A DNA stretch of 64,000 bases from Prorocentrum cordatum. Taxonomy: Eukaryota; Sar; Dinophyceae; Prorocentrales; Prorocentraceae. This document shows, one piece after another, positions 12,755 to 24,849 of this stretch (positions within the stretch are counted from its first letter, which is position 1; each line of letters opens with the position of its first letter). The notes under the pieces are model-generated. The model worked only from the letters and a program-made list of their open reading frames with translations. It did not search any database and was not told the DNA's origin. Made by a program: the position numbers and the translations under genes. The DNA lies in the NCBI GenBank assembly GCA_963575745.1, contig CAUYUJ010000201.1, positions 1-64,000 on the forward strand, given 5' to 3'.

Positions 12755-12800
<46 letters not shown>

Positions 12801-14286
12801 GTCATCACCATCTTCATCCTCACCATCATCACCACCACTACCAGCATGATCGTCATCATGATCCTCATCAGCAGCAGCAGCAGCAGCCTCGTCATACTCC
12901 TAAACACCATCACTATCATCATCATCATCATCATCACCACCACCATCATCATCATCATCATCGCCATCAGCATCATCATCCTCCTCATCATCACACATGC
13001 ACAGTAGCATCGTCAGCACTGGTATCACTTCACTCGCATCAGCACCAACATCGTCAATATCATCGTCCTGGTCATCATACTCCTCATCACCATCACCACC
13101 ACCACCACCATCATCAGCAGCAGCATCACCATCAGAATCATCATCATCCACATCATCATCATCACCACATACACAGCAGCATCGCCATCATTCATATGAT
13201 TACCACTCGCATTAGCACCATCAGGTCAGCCTCATCCCCGTACTCATCAGCATCGTCATAATCATCGACATCAGAATCAGCATCATCGTCATCGTTATCG
13301 TCATCGTCAACATCCTCAGCCTCAGCATCATCATCACCGGCAGCATCATCAGCATCATCATCATAGTTGACATAATCGTCCGCACATTCATTACCACCAA
13401 AACCATCGTAGCCGTCACCACACTAATCATCACCATCATCAGCAACATCATCACGATCACAGCATCGTTATTGTCATCATCATCGTCATCAGTATCAGCA
13501 TCATCACATTCAGCATCATCATCATCGGAATCCGAATCAGCATCGTAATCATCGTTATCGGTACCATGACCACTACCAATCGTCGTTCTCATCAGCATCA
13601 GCAGCAGCATCAGCATAAGCAGCATCATGGTCAGCAACTGCAACAGCATCATCACCATAATAACATCGCCCGCATCATCATCAGCATCAGCATCACCATC
13701 AACATCATAATCAACAGCAACGTCAGCATGACCACCACCATGAGCATCATGATACTCGTCAGCATCAGCATCAGCATCATCGTCAGCATCATCAACACCC
13801 TCATCAGCATCACCGTTCAGCATCATCATCAGCATCATCGCCACCAACATCACCATCATCATCATCAGCATCGACACCATCAGTGGAATCATCCAAATCC
13901 GCTCATCTCTCCTTGCCTTCGTTATTCCCCCTCCTCGCCCGCATCACCCTTCTCCGTCTTCTCCTTCGCCTCCTCCTCATCGTCATCGTCGTCGTCATCA
14001 CCATCAGCATCAGCATCAGCATCATTATCATAATCATCAGCATCATCATCAGAACCGCCGACGTCGTCGTCGTCATCATCACCAACAACAGCATCATCAT
14101 CAGAACCATCATCAGCATCATAATCATGACCATCACCATCACCATCACCATCACCATCAACATCACCATCATCATCATCATCATCATAATCATCATCATC
14201 ATCATCATCATCAGGATCATCACCTTCATCGGCATCGTCAACATCATCATCACCGCCAACACCATCACCAGCATCATCTCCACCGT

Positions 14287-14333
<47 letters not shown>

Positions 14334-14754
14334 GCACCACCATCATAATCACCATCATAGTCAGCATCCTCACCATCGTCAGCAGCAGCATTATGGTCAT
14401 CGTCATCGTCATCGTCAACATCCTCAGCCTCAGCATCATCTTCCTCAATCCTCACCATCGGCATCAACATCAGCAGCATCATCAGCAGCATCATTAGCAT
14501 CATCATCATCGAAATAAATGTCAACAGCATTGACATTATCATCGTCATCATCATCACCATCAACATCATCAGCATCAGCATCATCATAACAGTCATCATG
14601 ATCATCATAGTCATCATCATCACCATCAGCATCATAATAGTCATCATCAGCATCATACTCACCACCATCACAATCATCAGCAGCAGCAGCATCAGCAGCA
14701 TCATCATCATCATAGTCATCATCATCATCATCATCCTCCTCCTCCTCCTCCTCC

Positions 14755-14787
<33 letters not shown>

Positions 14788-14820
14788 GTATCATCATCAG
14801 TATCCGCCTCCCTCTCATGT
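12600..14820. repeat. 2.2 kb (CAT/ATC)n tract with CAG, CAC and CGT interruptions
   Basis: The longest microsatellite in the window. Interspersed CAGCAT, CACCAT and CGTCAT hexamers suggest repeated slippage and point mutation. Poly-His, poly-Ile and poly-Asp/Met frames across it are not genes. Confidence 0.97.
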
Positions 14821-14930
14821 CTTCATCCTTCCAACTCCTCCTCCTCCGTCTCCTCTTCCTCCTCCGTCTCCTCTTCCTCCTCATCCTCCTCCTCCTCCTG
14901 TTACTCCTCACCCTCATCCTAAGCCTCCTC
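14740..14930. repeat. (TCC)n runs at the end of the CAT tract
   Basis: Alternating CTCCTC and CATCAT blocks grade into CTC-rich sequence. Confidence 0.85.
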
Positions 14931-15049
14931 CTCCTCCAACTCCTCCCCATCCTTTCTCCCCGCTCTTCTCCCCTCCCTTTTCTCCCCGCTCTTCTCCCAA
15001 AGGCCGCCGACGAGCGGCCACCCCTCCGCCCTCGCGACCGTGAGAACGA

Positions 15050-15310
15050 GGAGAAAGAGAGGGGGGAGGAGGGAGGAGGGAGGAGGAAGGGAGGGAGGGA
15101 GCGAGGGAGAGAAGGAGGGAGGGCGGAAGGGAGGGAGAGAGGGAGGGGAGGGAGGGAGGGAGGGAGGAGGATGAGGAGAAGGAGGAGGAGAACGAGGAGG
15201 AGGAGGGGGAAGAGGAGGAAGAGAAGGAGGAGGAGGAGGAGGAGGAGGAGGAGGAGAAGAACGAGGAGGAAGGAGGGAGAAGCGAGGGGGAAGGAAGGTG
15301 GAGGGAGAAA
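15050..15310. repeat. (GGA)n / (GGGA)n purine tract
   Basis: Purine-only low-complexity run on the plus strand; on the clathrin sense strand it is pyrimidine-rich. Confidence 0.95.
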
Positions 15311-15567
15311 GAGGAAGTAGCGGAGAGGAGGACGACAACGAAGACGAGACGAAGACGACGAGGACGGCGACGCTGGACCTCCGACACCGCGCTGCTTCAC
15401 AGCGTGGGCTCACCGTCCGTCCCCATGGACCAGTTCTTTGCCGCGGGCAGCTGTTTACAAGCCCAAGGAGGGGAGCCCGACCCCCTCCCCCCCCCCAACC
15501 CCAGAGACCGAAACCGCAAAGACGCGCCCTCCGTGTCGTTGTTGCGACGCCCAGAAGGTCAGGAAGA

Positions 15568-15724
<157 letters not shown>

Positions 15725-16297
15725 AGGCAACTACATGTCTGCAATCCTACCCTGCTGGTCCGACATCTGACTCACTGGTGGCGGTTCATAATTTGAAGGG
15801 TGCCTGCAGCCAGGGTCGATTGGACCCGCAGGAGTAGGTTTCACAAATCCCAGACGCCCCACGTCGCAATTTCTCTACAAAACGGGTCCCCGGAGGACTC
15901 GACCCCTTCTCCGGGACCACTTTGCATCCAGAGTCGTGCTGTTGACGGGCCAGAGGCCTGGCACGAGCCCCCAGACGACGAAGACGGCGAGAAACCTCCC
16001 GCCATGACTTTCTCCACTACGCGAGGGGCCCTGGTAGGCCACCACACGTGAACCCCACCCCTCAGCCAATGGAGCCTCAGCAGGGGCATCCGAGCGTCGA
16101 GTAGACCCGCAGGGGTAGGCCTCGCAATTGGTCGCAGATCTCGATTACACGCAAGAGTGACCCTTGGCAAGAGTGGCCTTCGGTACGCGGCTGCAGGGGA
16201 CCGCAGGGGGGCCAAATCCAAGCATGCAGGCCGCTGCCGGGGGGGACCCCTGTGGGCCCGCACCATATGGTCAACTCCGGCGAAGGGTCCCTCCAAC
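15725..16297. other. Intron 3, 5' part, no feature seen
   Basis: Sequence just after the exon 3 donor in gene orientation. (C)GCAGGAGTAGG(T/C)(T/C)T(C)(G/A)CA recurs at 15829 and 16110, a probable old duplication. No coding signal. Confidence 0.4.
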
Positions 16298-16429
16298 CTG
16301 TAGCTGAAGATCTGGGGCGGCCGCAGCCGACGACGGCGCACCGGCCTTCACGGAGAGGGCCTGCCCCTTCCGGTTCACGAAGATGATGCCGCCAGACAGC
16401 GCGCTGCCAGCGGAGATGAAGACAGACTC
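16298..16429 (-). CDS. CHC: Clathrin heavy chain, end-of-propeller exon (exon 3 of 4 seen)
   Basis: This 132 nt, 44-codon exon begins ESVFISAGSALSGG and contains IIFVNRKGQALSVKAG. GIIxVNRKGQxLSV is one of the most recognisable stretches of the clathrin heavy chain propeller, so this exon anchors the gene call. It joins exon 2 as TKVSQ|ESVFIS without a gap relative to the family. The acceptor is CCCTCAG|G behind a long pyrimidine tract (about 16430-16640 on the minus strand). The donor is CTACAG|GTTGGA. The last 14 residues (A/P/S/Q-rich) are less conserved, and an earlier end at CTTCAG is possible. Confidence 0.87.
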
Positions 16430-17035
16430 CTGAGGGCCGCCGCGCCCGCGTGGCCGAGGCGAGCGAGCGCTGGGGGGCGGGGGGTGAGGGGGAGAAGGAG
16501 AGGGGTGAGGAGGTTGCGGAGCGAGGGAAGGCAGGGAGGGAGAGAAGGTGGGAAGGAAGGAGAGGGGGGGGAGAGGGAAGGAGGTAGGCAGGTAGAGGGG
16601 TGGAGGCAGGACGAGAAGGGGAGATAGGGGCGGAGGGAGGAAGGAAGCGGAGCGCGGAGCGACGGAGGGGGGATCCAGGTTCGAGGATCAATGATCGATT
16701 CTTCTGGACGTTGATAGTAGGGAGGGGAGGAGAGAGGAGGGAGGAGGGATCTGGCTTCTGCACGTCTGAGGGGCCCTGTCTGGGCGCCCCGAGGCCTCTG
16801 AAGGCCTCCAGAGGGAGGAGAGGGGCACTGCTTCCACTTGTTTCAGGCCCAGGTCCACACATGCCTGGCTTCGTCTACCCGTCGTTCCAAATAGCCCGCC
16901 GACAACGTGCGTGCCCTGGCCTCTGGGACACCCCCCCCCCAAAGAAAAGGGCAGGGCACGGACCCTGGCCGCGAACAGACACTGGCCGCGTGGCGAGCTG
17001 ACTCGCTGACACCCCCCCTTGTCGTCCACCCCGAG
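16430..17035. other. Intron 2, 3' part with long splice-side pyrimidine tract
   Basis: On the minus strand 16640-16430 is a CT-rich run ending in the exon 3 acceptor. The remainder includes a GAGG(A)-rich block and GC-rich sequence with no recognised feature. Confidence 0.45.
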
Positions 17036-17188
17036 AGAGGAGGAGGAGGAGGAGGAGGAGGAGGAGGAGGAGGAGGAGGAGGAGGAGGAGGAGGAGTAGG
17101 AGGAGGGGGAGGAGGAGAGGAGGAGGAGGAGGAGAAGGAGGAGGGAGGAGGGAGGAGGAGGAGGAGGAGGAGGAAGAGGAGGAGCCGA
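17036..17188. repeat. (GGA)n microsatellite
   Basis: Near-perfect purine triplet tract. Confidence 0.95.
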
Positions 17189-18145
17189 CCTGAGACATCC
17201 CACGCGGACCTCCGAAGGCGAATGCTCACGCCGCGGGGCCCTCTTTGGGCCCTCCTGGAGCTCTACTGGGCCTTCCGCTGCACGGCCGCCTCCCCCGCTC
17301 CCCGCTCCCCCCGGGCCGCGACGGCCCGTCCCGAGGGCCAGCGCTGGGCGAGGGAGTCCGGGGGCATCGAGACTCGAGCATCGAGGATCGAAGCTTCGGG
17401 ACGTCTTTGTTGGCCCGTGCTGTTCCTCCGGAAGTCCCTCGGGGGACCACTGGAGACCGAGGAAGGAAGGGGGGTCGGGAAGGAGGGAGGGAGGGAGGGA
17501 GGAGAGGGAGAAGGGATGAGGTCGACAAGGAGGAAAGGGCGAGACGAAGAGAGGGATGGGGAGAACGAAGAGGGGAGGAGAGGAAGGGGGAGAATAAATC
17601 GGAAGACCATGTAGCAGAGAAGAAAGACATGACTGTGAGGAGAGGGAGGACAACAAGGGAAAGAAGAGAAGAAGGAGGATAAGGGGAAAAACGATGGAGA
17701 ACTGCGAAAGATGAGGAGGGAGAAGAGAAAGGAGGGATGAGGGAGAAATGTTATAAAGAGAAGAGAAGGAAGAGAGAGCGAGAGAGACGAAGGATGAGGA
17801 AGGAGGAAGGGGAATGGAGGGGCAGAGGGAGGGGTAGGGGTAAGCTGATTCAAGTCCTCATCCCCTGCCTTGCCTTCCTACTCCTAAGCCTCCGCCTCCT
17901 CCCCGTGCCCCTTCCCTACGACACGCTACTCCGATGTCTGGTTCGCTTGGTCCAAGACGTCTGCGGATGATGTCAACTGCGATCTGTTTGTTTATGATAC
18001 GGCTGCATATGATGACTGCCCTTGCATGGGAGTTCGAGGAACATCTGCGGTTGTTCTATTGCTCTACCCAAACAAAATCGTGATCCTCAGCCTACCAAGC
18101 GGGATCTCCTGGATGGGGCATATTCCAAGCGATTCGAGCCAGAGG
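17189..18145. other. Intron 2, purine-rich sequence
   Basis: 17455-17830 is GGGAGA/GAAGGA-rich. On the minus strand it ends in TCTCCAG at about 17449, which mimics an acceptor. No exon is required here, because exons 2 and 3 join without a gap. Confidence 0.4.
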
Positions 18146-18159
18146 AATGTACATGCCCA

Positions 18160-18865
18160 CCTCCTCCTCCTCTTCCTCTTTTTCCTCCTCCTCCTCCTCC
18201 TCATCTTCCTCCTTCTCCCGATGTCAGGGTCCATGAGCCGTTCCCTCTTTCCTGCTCTTCTCCGTCCCATCATCCTCATCATCGTTATCGTCACCACCAT
18301 TACCATCATCATCACCACCACCAGCATCACCATCATCACCATCACCATCACCACCATCAGCATCATCAACATCAGCATCATCATCAGCAGCACCATCATC
18401 ATCATCACCACCACCATCATCATCATCATCATCATCATCACAACAATCATCATCATCACCATCATCAGCATCATCATCATCATCAGTATCACCATCATCA
18501 TCGTCGTCGCCATCGCGGTCGTCGCCGTCGTCGCCGTCAACGTCATGATCATCCTTCCACCCCCTCAACCTCCTCATCCTCATCCTCATCATCCTCTTCC
18601 TCCCTCCTTCTCAACTTTCCTCCCTCCCCCCGTCTCATCCACCACTTCCTCCTCATCGGCACCATCATCATCACCATCATCATCCACAACAGTAGCATCG
18701 TGATAATGATAATCATCATCATGGTCGTCATCGTCATCGTCATCGCCAGCAGCATCATCATCATCATCATCGTCATCATCATCACCATGATCATTTTCAT
18801 CATCATCAGCAGCATCATCGCTGCCATCATCAGCATCATCGTCATCAGCATTACCGTTATCCCAC

Positions 18866-18915
<50 letters not shown>

Positions 18916-19110
18916 GTCAGAATTACCATGATCAGTCTCATCATCATCACCAACATCAGCATCCGATCACTACCCATGACATTATCATCACCATCACCCC
19001 CATCAACATCATAATCAGCAGCATCAGCATCACCATCAGCAGCACTAACATCATCACCATCCTCATCACCACTATCGTCATCATCAGAATCAGCATCATC
19101 ATCGGATCAG
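18160..19110. repeat. (CTC)n then (CAT)n microsatellite
   Basis: A short CTC-rich start (18160-18220) is followed by about 850 bp of CAT/ATC triplets with CAC, CAG and CGT interruptions. Confidence 0.95.
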
Positions 19111-19389
19111 ATCGAATCGACTGAGCTCCGCGGGAGGCTAAGCGGGCCCAAGGGAGAAACAAACATCCTCGGTGCACCACCGTTCATTTTCGCCGCGGCC
19201 GTAGGCGAGCGCGCCAGCAGCGTCAGAGGTCGGGCGGGCTACGCGCGAACCGAATTGCCTAGCGCACGGAGACCGACGGCCGAACCTAAGCTGCCTAAGC
19301 TGCCGGGCTGCGCGAGGTGGTGCCAGGAAGCGGGGCGGGGCAGCACCTCCGTCTAGCGAAGGGAAGATCTAAACGAGGCCGCTTGGCCC

Positions 19390-19690
19390 CTCGGGCCCCG
19401 AGGCCCGCGCTGCCCCCGTGCTCTTCCCGGGGCTCGCATCCCGGCCCCCCGGCCTGCACCGACAACGGCTCTGGCCGGACATCTCCTCTCAGGCTATCGC
19501 AAAATCGCGCTCTCGCACGGGAGTGCCTTACAATTTGTCCAGGAATCTCGCGCTCGCGTGGGAATCCCTCACAATTCACTCAGACGCCGCGCCCTCGACA
19601 CTCAGGAATCACGCTCTCGCTGTGGCCTTTCTCACGATTGACTTGGGAATGGCCCGAGACTTCCTCGCGATTCATGCAGAACTCATGCTG
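19390..19690 (-). mobile_element. Type I unit fragment, minus orientation
   Basis: On the minus strand this holds the ~50 bp sub-repeats typical of type I units (GAGTGAATTGTGAGGGATTCC-like), then GCCGTTGTC, then GATGCGAGCCCCGGGAAGAG. This is the same order as at 39.5-39.7 kb on the plus strand. Confidence 0.65.
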
Positions 19691-19794
19691 CAGCAACCCG
19701 CCTTTTCGACCTGGCCGCCTAGGTCCGCCTTCCCGACCCGCCCGCTGGGTCTGCCCGCCGGACCTGTCCGCCTGCTTCTGCCCCGTGGGTTCCT

Positions 19795-19930
19795 GCTCCC
19801 AGCCCCCCTCCAGCTGATTTCTCTCGTGCTCCATCCTTCTCCCTCCCCCCTCCATCCTTCTCCCAGCCCCCCTCCAGCTGATTTCTCTCGTGCTCCATCC
19901 TTCTCCCTCCCCCCCTCCATCCGTCCTCTC
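19795..19930. repeat. ~67 bp tandem duplication
   Basis: Two copies of a block that begins CAGCCCCCCTCCAGCTGATT and ends in CTCCCTCCCCC. Confidence 0.85.
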
Positions 19931-20179
19931 TTCCCCTGTTTGGGGGCCTGCGCCAACTGCACGTTGCCGCTTGGGCCCGCCTTCCCGTTCCGCCCGTTCG
20001 GGTCTCCCCGCCCAGTCTGCCCGTCTGGTTCTGCCACGTGCTTTCTGCTCCTAACCCCCCTTCGTGCTACTCTCATTTGTGCTCAATCCTCCTCCCTTCC
20101 CCTCTTCCCGTCCTTTCATCCGTCCTCTCTTCCCCTGCCTTAAGGGCTGCACGAAATATACGTTGCAGGTAAGGAATAC

Positions 20180-20535
20180 ATACCCGCAAGGGGGGGGCAA
20201 TGGAAGACGAAGAGGGAGGGTATCGAGGGTTTGAGATATACGTGTTGAATGGCATGCGAACAAATAAGAGCGAACATGTTCAAAATGCTTATTGTTGCTG
20301 ATGGTGGTGCTCATATTGGTGTTGATGTTGTTATTGCTGTTAGTGGTGGTGGTGGTTTTGTTGTTGCTGCTATTGTTGTTGCTGAACTCTCAATACTTAC
20401 GAATAAATATGTTGATCCCCCCCGTCCAGGCATCTTGTGTTTGGAAGTGCTCTTCCCGGGGCTCGCACCCGGTTAATTTGTATGTGGAAAGTTCTGAGTC
20501 TCAGAACAGTGTCTTTGGCCCCCCTTTTACAACAA
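20180..20535 (-). mobile_element. Type I 3' module, (CAA)n tract and next type I head, minus orientation
   Basis: Read on the minus strand, 20535-20430 carries the module with GGTGCGAGCCCCGGG. A diverged terminal block follows (about 20432-20385, GGATCAACATATTTATTC), then an interrupted (CAA)n tract (20385-20295). Last comes a type I head with CCATTCAACACGTATA and CCTCGATACCCTCCC (20280-20185). Confidence 0.7.
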
Positions 20536-20740
20536 CAACAACAACAACAGCAGCAGCAGCAGCAACAACAACAACACCAACATCAACAACAACAATCAGC
20601 TTGATATTGCTCGCTTCTATCTGCTCGCGGGCCATTCAACACGTATATCCCAAACCCTCGATACCCGCCCTCTTCGTCTTCGATCGCACCACCTTGGGGG
20701 TACATCTTTCTTACCTGCAACGTGTATTTCATGCTGCCCC
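20525..20740 (+). mobile_element. (CAA)n tract and type I head, plus orientation
   Basis: (CAA)n at 20527-20593 is followed, after about 25 bp, by a type I head with CATTCAACACGTATATCCC and CCTCGATACCCGCCCTCTTC. It is oriented opposite to the neighbouring copy. Confidence 0.7.
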
Positions 20741-21359
20741 TACGGCAGGGGAAGAGGGGACGGATGGAAGGGGGAGGGACAAAGGGGAGGGAGGAGGATA
20801 GAGCACGAGAGAGAAATTCACCGGAGGGGGGCTGGGAGCAGAAAACATGTGGCAGAGCAGACGGACAGATCGGCCGGGTAGACCCTAACAGGCGGATCGG
20901 AAAGGCTGGCCCAGGCGGCCAGGTCGAACAGGCGGGTAACTGAAGCGTGCGTTCTCCATGAACCGCGAGGAAGTCTCGAAAGATAGCGCGATTCCCAAGT
21001 AAATCGTGAGATAGGCCAATGCGAGAGCGTGATTCCTGAGTGTCGAGAGCGTGATTCCATCGCCATCATCAATGTCATCCCTCCCATCATTCTCGTTGTT
21101 CCCCCTCCTCCCTCTCCCTGCTCCCCCTCCTCCCTCTCATCCCCCTTGCCCCCATCCTGCATCTCATTTACCTCCTTGCTAGGCCAATCCGTTCTTGGCT
21201 TGCGGGGGGGAAGAAGGCGATGAGGAGGAGGACGAAAATGGAGGGCCCGCCCCTTGCATTCCCTTCCCTTCCCCTCCATGTCCTTCATCTCTCTTTCTCT
21301 TTCTCTCTCTCCCTCTCATTCTCTCTCTACCTCCATCCCTTTCCCTTCCCTCGGATGGC

Positions 21360-21425
21360 CTGCGAGACCTTGGTGCGCACGAGCAGGGAGGCAGTGGCGA
21401 CGTCAAAGAGGAAGAGGTAACCAGC
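21360..21425 (-). CDS. CHC: Clathrin heavy chain, beta-propeller exon (exon 2 of 4 seen)
   Basis: Only 66 nt long, this exon encodes 22 residues starting AGYLFLFDVATASLLVRT and ending KVSQ. It corresponds to the propeller segment of the form YGYIHLYDLETG in other clathrin heavy chains and follows exon 1 directly (VTK|AGYLF). The acceptor is GTGGCAG|G and the donor is CTCGCAG|GC, a GC donor of the kind dinoflagellates commonly use. A second possible acceptor (CACTGCAG|G) lies about 55 nt upstream, but the protein continuity with exon 1 favours the shorter exon. Phase is 0 at both ends. The flanks are a pyrimidine-rich tract on one side and CT-rich microsatellite sequence on the other. Confidence 0.8.
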
Positions 21426-21569
21426 CTGCCACGCTGCTGAGCCATGCCCCCTCATTATCCTTGAGCGCGTTTCCTGCAGTGCCCATGAGAAGAGGACGAT
21501 CCTGCGAAGAAGCAGAACCACCGCAGAGCGCACAGGGCCTAAAGATCACACAGGCAGAGGAGAAATACC

Positions 21570-21850
21570 GTCCTCCACTTCTCTGGCTCTCTGGCTCTCT
21601 GTCTCTCTGGCTCTCTGTCTCTCTGGCTCTCTGGCTCTCTGACTCTCTCGCTTTCTCTCTCTCTCTCTCTCGATGTTTACAGATTTCTCTTTCTATCTCT
21701 CTCACTTGTTTTCTCTCTCTCTCTATTGTTCCCTCTCTCTCTCTGTCTCTCTCTCTCTCTATATTACTGTATAAACGCTGAAACAGGGATATGTTCGTAT
21801 AGGTATATAATTTTGTCTTTCTCTCTCTCTCTCTCTCTCTCTTTCCCTGC
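21570..21850. repeat. (CT)n-rich tract
   Basis: CTCTCT and CTCTGG runs, including a ~16 bp CTGGCTCTCTGTCTCT repeat (21580-21640). It lies between clathrin exon 2 and copy 2 of the hairpin-bounded element. Confidence 0.9.
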
Positions 21851-21900
21851 TCGGTATACAACTAATACAGATACCTAGATATATAAAAATATGTGTCTAT

Positions 21901-23225
21901 CCGACGACCCTGTCGGCGTGTGTAAGAGTCTTAGCGAGAGCCTTGCAGAGTCCCGGAGTGCCCCCACGGTCACCAGCCCGGCCAGAGCGCTGCGAGGTCG
22001 CCAGGTCGAGCGCTTCAAAGTCGCCAGCCCGAGGGAAATCGCCAAGTCGTATTCAAATCGAAGGGTAGCCCCTTCCCTTGATCCAACCTCGCAAAGGGGG
22101 GGGAGAGTGTTGCCCCCCCCGCCGAGCAAACGCCCGCGGGAGCGGGTCCTGGGTGAGGGTCCTGGGTCAGAATGCGTTCCCACCCCCCTTCCCTCTGGCC
22201 AGGTTGGCCCTCTTCCCTGCAACGCAGGTCCAAGACGCCCAAGATGTCACCGAGACGACCCAAGGCCTCCAAGACGAAGGAGCCCCAAGAGGACCCCCGC
22301 GAGGGCCCCGAGAGGCGCTGCTTTTGCCAGATCTGAATTAGCGTTCTCGTCTTTCTGCCTTCCAACTCTCCAAGACAGCCCAAGAGAGGCCCCAAACAGT
22401 CCCCAAAAACGGCCCCAGGGGCCCCAAAGAGGGCCCCGAGACTGCCCAAGAGAGTCCGCAGATGGCCCAGGAGGCCCCCAAGACGGCCCAAGAGGACCAA
22501 GAAAAAAATACAGCTTAACGGCGCCTCTAAGACGCAGGACACACCCAAATGCACCAGGACGCACCAAGACGCACTGCAACGCACCAGGACGCACCGAGAC
22601 GCACTGGGACGCATGCACCGGGACGCAACGTGACGCACTGGGACGCACCAGGACGCACCAGGACGCACTGGGACGCAACGGGACGCAACGGGACACACCG
22701 GGACGCACCGGGACGCACCGGGACGCACGGATGAAGCACCAGGACGCAACTAGGACGCACTGGGACGCAACCGGGACGCACCCGGGACGCACCGGGATGC
22801 AGTCGTCCTTGGACGCATCAGAACGCACAAAAACGCAACGGGACACACCGGGACGCTGGGACGCACCGGGACGCGTCGGGACGCACAGGGACAGTCGGAG
22901 ACATAATTACCGGGATGCACTGGGTCGCACTGGGACGCACTGGGACGGGGACGCACCAGGACGCACACCGGGACGCATGCACCGGGACGAACTGCAACGC
23001 ACCAGGACGTACCGAGACGCAACAAAACGCATGCACCAGGACGCAACGTGACGCACTGGGACGCACCAGGACGCACCGTGACGCACTGGGACGCAACGGG
23101 ACGCAACGGAACGCACCAGGACGCACCAGGACGCACCGGGACGCACTGGAACGCACGGGGACGCACTGCGGGACGGGGACTCACCAGGACGCACCGGGAC
23201 GCACTGGCCGTATGGCCTTTCCAAT
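21901..23225 (+). mobile_element. Hairpin-bounded repeat element, copy 2
   Basis: It starts CCGACGACCCTGTCGGCGTG and ends GCACTGGCCGTATGGCCTTT, matching the two ends of the 8275-9431 element. The interior shares the CCAAGA(C/G)GGCCC minisatellite (22230-22500), but a ~10 bp GGACGCACC minisatellite (22540-23200) replaces the (GTC)n tract. Confidence 0.5.
22540..23205. repeat. GGACGCAC(C/T) minisatellite
   Basis: About 60 copies of a 10-11 bp unit (GGGACGCACT/CGGGACGCACC and variants). Apparent Cys/Val/Arg-rich frames here are artefacts. Confidence 0.95.
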
Positions 23226-23760
23226 CTAATGTATACTGTCACGCAAAATGGAACGGTGTATGCGTGCATGTATTGAGGTGCGCGGACGATTACATCTTGT
23301 TGGACCATTCAAAGGGGAAATGCGGGGAGCCAAACAAAAAAAACACCAACAGTCACAAAAATATAACTTCCAGAAATACTGCCAAATACCGGCAAATACC
23401 GGAGAAAAAAAAACATTATCCGAAGAAACGAAAATACCCAAGGTGAGAAACTACCAACATTCACACTGATCGTAATCTCACTAAAAAACGGGACACACCG
23501 CGGAGGAATGCATTATATTATTCATTAATCCCACCAGCCCTTTGGGCGTGAGTGGTTTAGGGAGCTCTCTCTGTTCTCAACCCCCCTTCTTCCCCTTCGG
23601 GGAGGGGTTTACCCCTCCCACTACCCCCTCCCCCTGGGGGCCTGGAGAGGGCGTTTCGCGGGTCGTTGGAGGGGTCTTTTTCGACTCCTGGGAGGGCTAA
23701 AAAACGACACCCCTCACGAGGATTCTGGCCCCGACGGGGGGAGGGAGAAAAAATGCTCTC
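23226..23760. other. Intron 1, unassigned
   Basis: AT-rich single-copy-looking sequence, then a C/G-run stretch (23580-23640) with a CCCCTTCGGGGAGGGG hairpin. No gene seen. Confidence 0.4.
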
Positions 23761-23764
23761 CTCT

Positions 23765-23945
23765 TCTTTGAAGCCAAAATCATTGATTTTACTACGGTGT
23801 TGGCCCCATTTTGGCCTTCTGAGGGGGCAGCGCTCATTACAGCTCTCCTCTTCTTTCAAGGCAAAACCATTGATTTTACGAAGGTTTTGGGCCCATTTTG
23901 CCCTTCTGAGGGGGCAGCGCTAATTAAAGCTCACTTCTTCTTTGA
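23765..23945. repeat. ~90-100 bp tandem repeat, about two copies
   Basis: Units carry CTTCTTT(G/C)AAG.CAAAA, CATTGATTTTAC, GGCCCATTTTG and CTTCTGAGGGGGCAGCGCT. Confidence 0.8.
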
Positions 23946-23954
23946 TCGATTTCC

Positions 23955-24110
23955 TCCAAGATGGCCCCAAGAAGCGCCCAGGAGGCACCACGAGGCCCCA
24001 AGATGGCCCCAAGAGGCCCCCAGGAGGCCCCCCAAGATGGTCCCAAACGGCCCAAACAGGCTCCCCCGAGGCACCCAAGACGCCAAAAAGCCCATCAGGA
24101 CGACCCTCTA
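23955..24110. repeat. CCAAGA(T/G)GGCCCC-type degenerate minisatellite
   Basis: Same motif class as 8580-9125 and 22230-22500. Confidence 0.7.
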
Positions 24111-24146
24111 CTCGCCTGGGCGTCGTTTCTGGACGGGCAGGAGGAG

Positions 24147-24340
24147 GGGCCCGAACGACTCACACCAGGACGAGGGGCCCGAACAACTCACACCACGAGA
24201 AGCCCGAACGACTCACACCAGGACGAAGAGCCCGAACGACTCACACCACGAAGAGCCCGAACGACTCACACCAGGAAGAAGGGCCCGAACGACTCACACC
24301 AGGACGAGAAGCCCGAACGACTCAAACCACGAGGAGCGCT
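24147..24340. repeat. ~27 bp tandem repeat (CCCGAACGACTCACACCA)
   Basis: About seven copies, alternating between a form ending CAGGACGA and one ending CGAGA or CGAAGA. Confidence 0.9.
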
Positions 24341-24845
24341 TTCTCTCCCTCCTCCTCCGCCTCGTCCTTCTCCCGCTCCCACCACAAGGAGGATGTACAA
24401 GGAGGCGGGAGGAAGGAGGAACAGGGGAGATATGCGGGGGCAGGCGGAAACACGCCTGAAAAACACGACTGTCGGCATGCTTCGCTAGAGTTGCTGTTTT
24501 GAGATGGGCTGGTGGGGATACGCGAAGCGTGAAGAATTTGTTTATTTTGATGTTTATTTCGATTCGGAGCTGACAGAATCCAAGATTTGTAGGTGGTCCG
24601 CGCGGCTCAACGCATGTACCTCTCGCATCGCTCGCGGATTCCGAATATACCTGCTTCTCCCTTACTCTCGCTCCGTGACCCTCTCCCTCTGTCTCCCTTC
24701 CCCTTCTTTGTGTTGCTCTCTCTCTCTCTCTCTTTCTCTCTTTCTCTGTTTCTCATGTTACCTCGTCACCTCGTCAACTCAATGTTGGTGGGGTGCGGCT
24801 CTCGTTGGAAAAAGGGGGAGCCCCATCACGCGCTGTCAAGATGGC
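24341..24845. other. Intron 1, unassigned, with CT tract
   Basis: Contains a short (CT)n run at 24715-24755. No coding signal recognised. Confidence 0.4.
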
Positions 24846-24849
24846 AGCA

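Noticed and set aside
17205-17449. Possible extra clathrin exon after a pyrimidine tract and TCTCCAG
   Set aside because: Exons 2 and 3 join in phase with no missing residues relative to the family, and none of the three frames here resembles clathrin.
23800-23900. Spliced-leader-like CCATTTTGGC sequence
   Set aside because: It is part of a local ~95 bp tandem repeat, lacks the rest of the dinoflagellate spliced leader, and is not placed ahead of an ORF.
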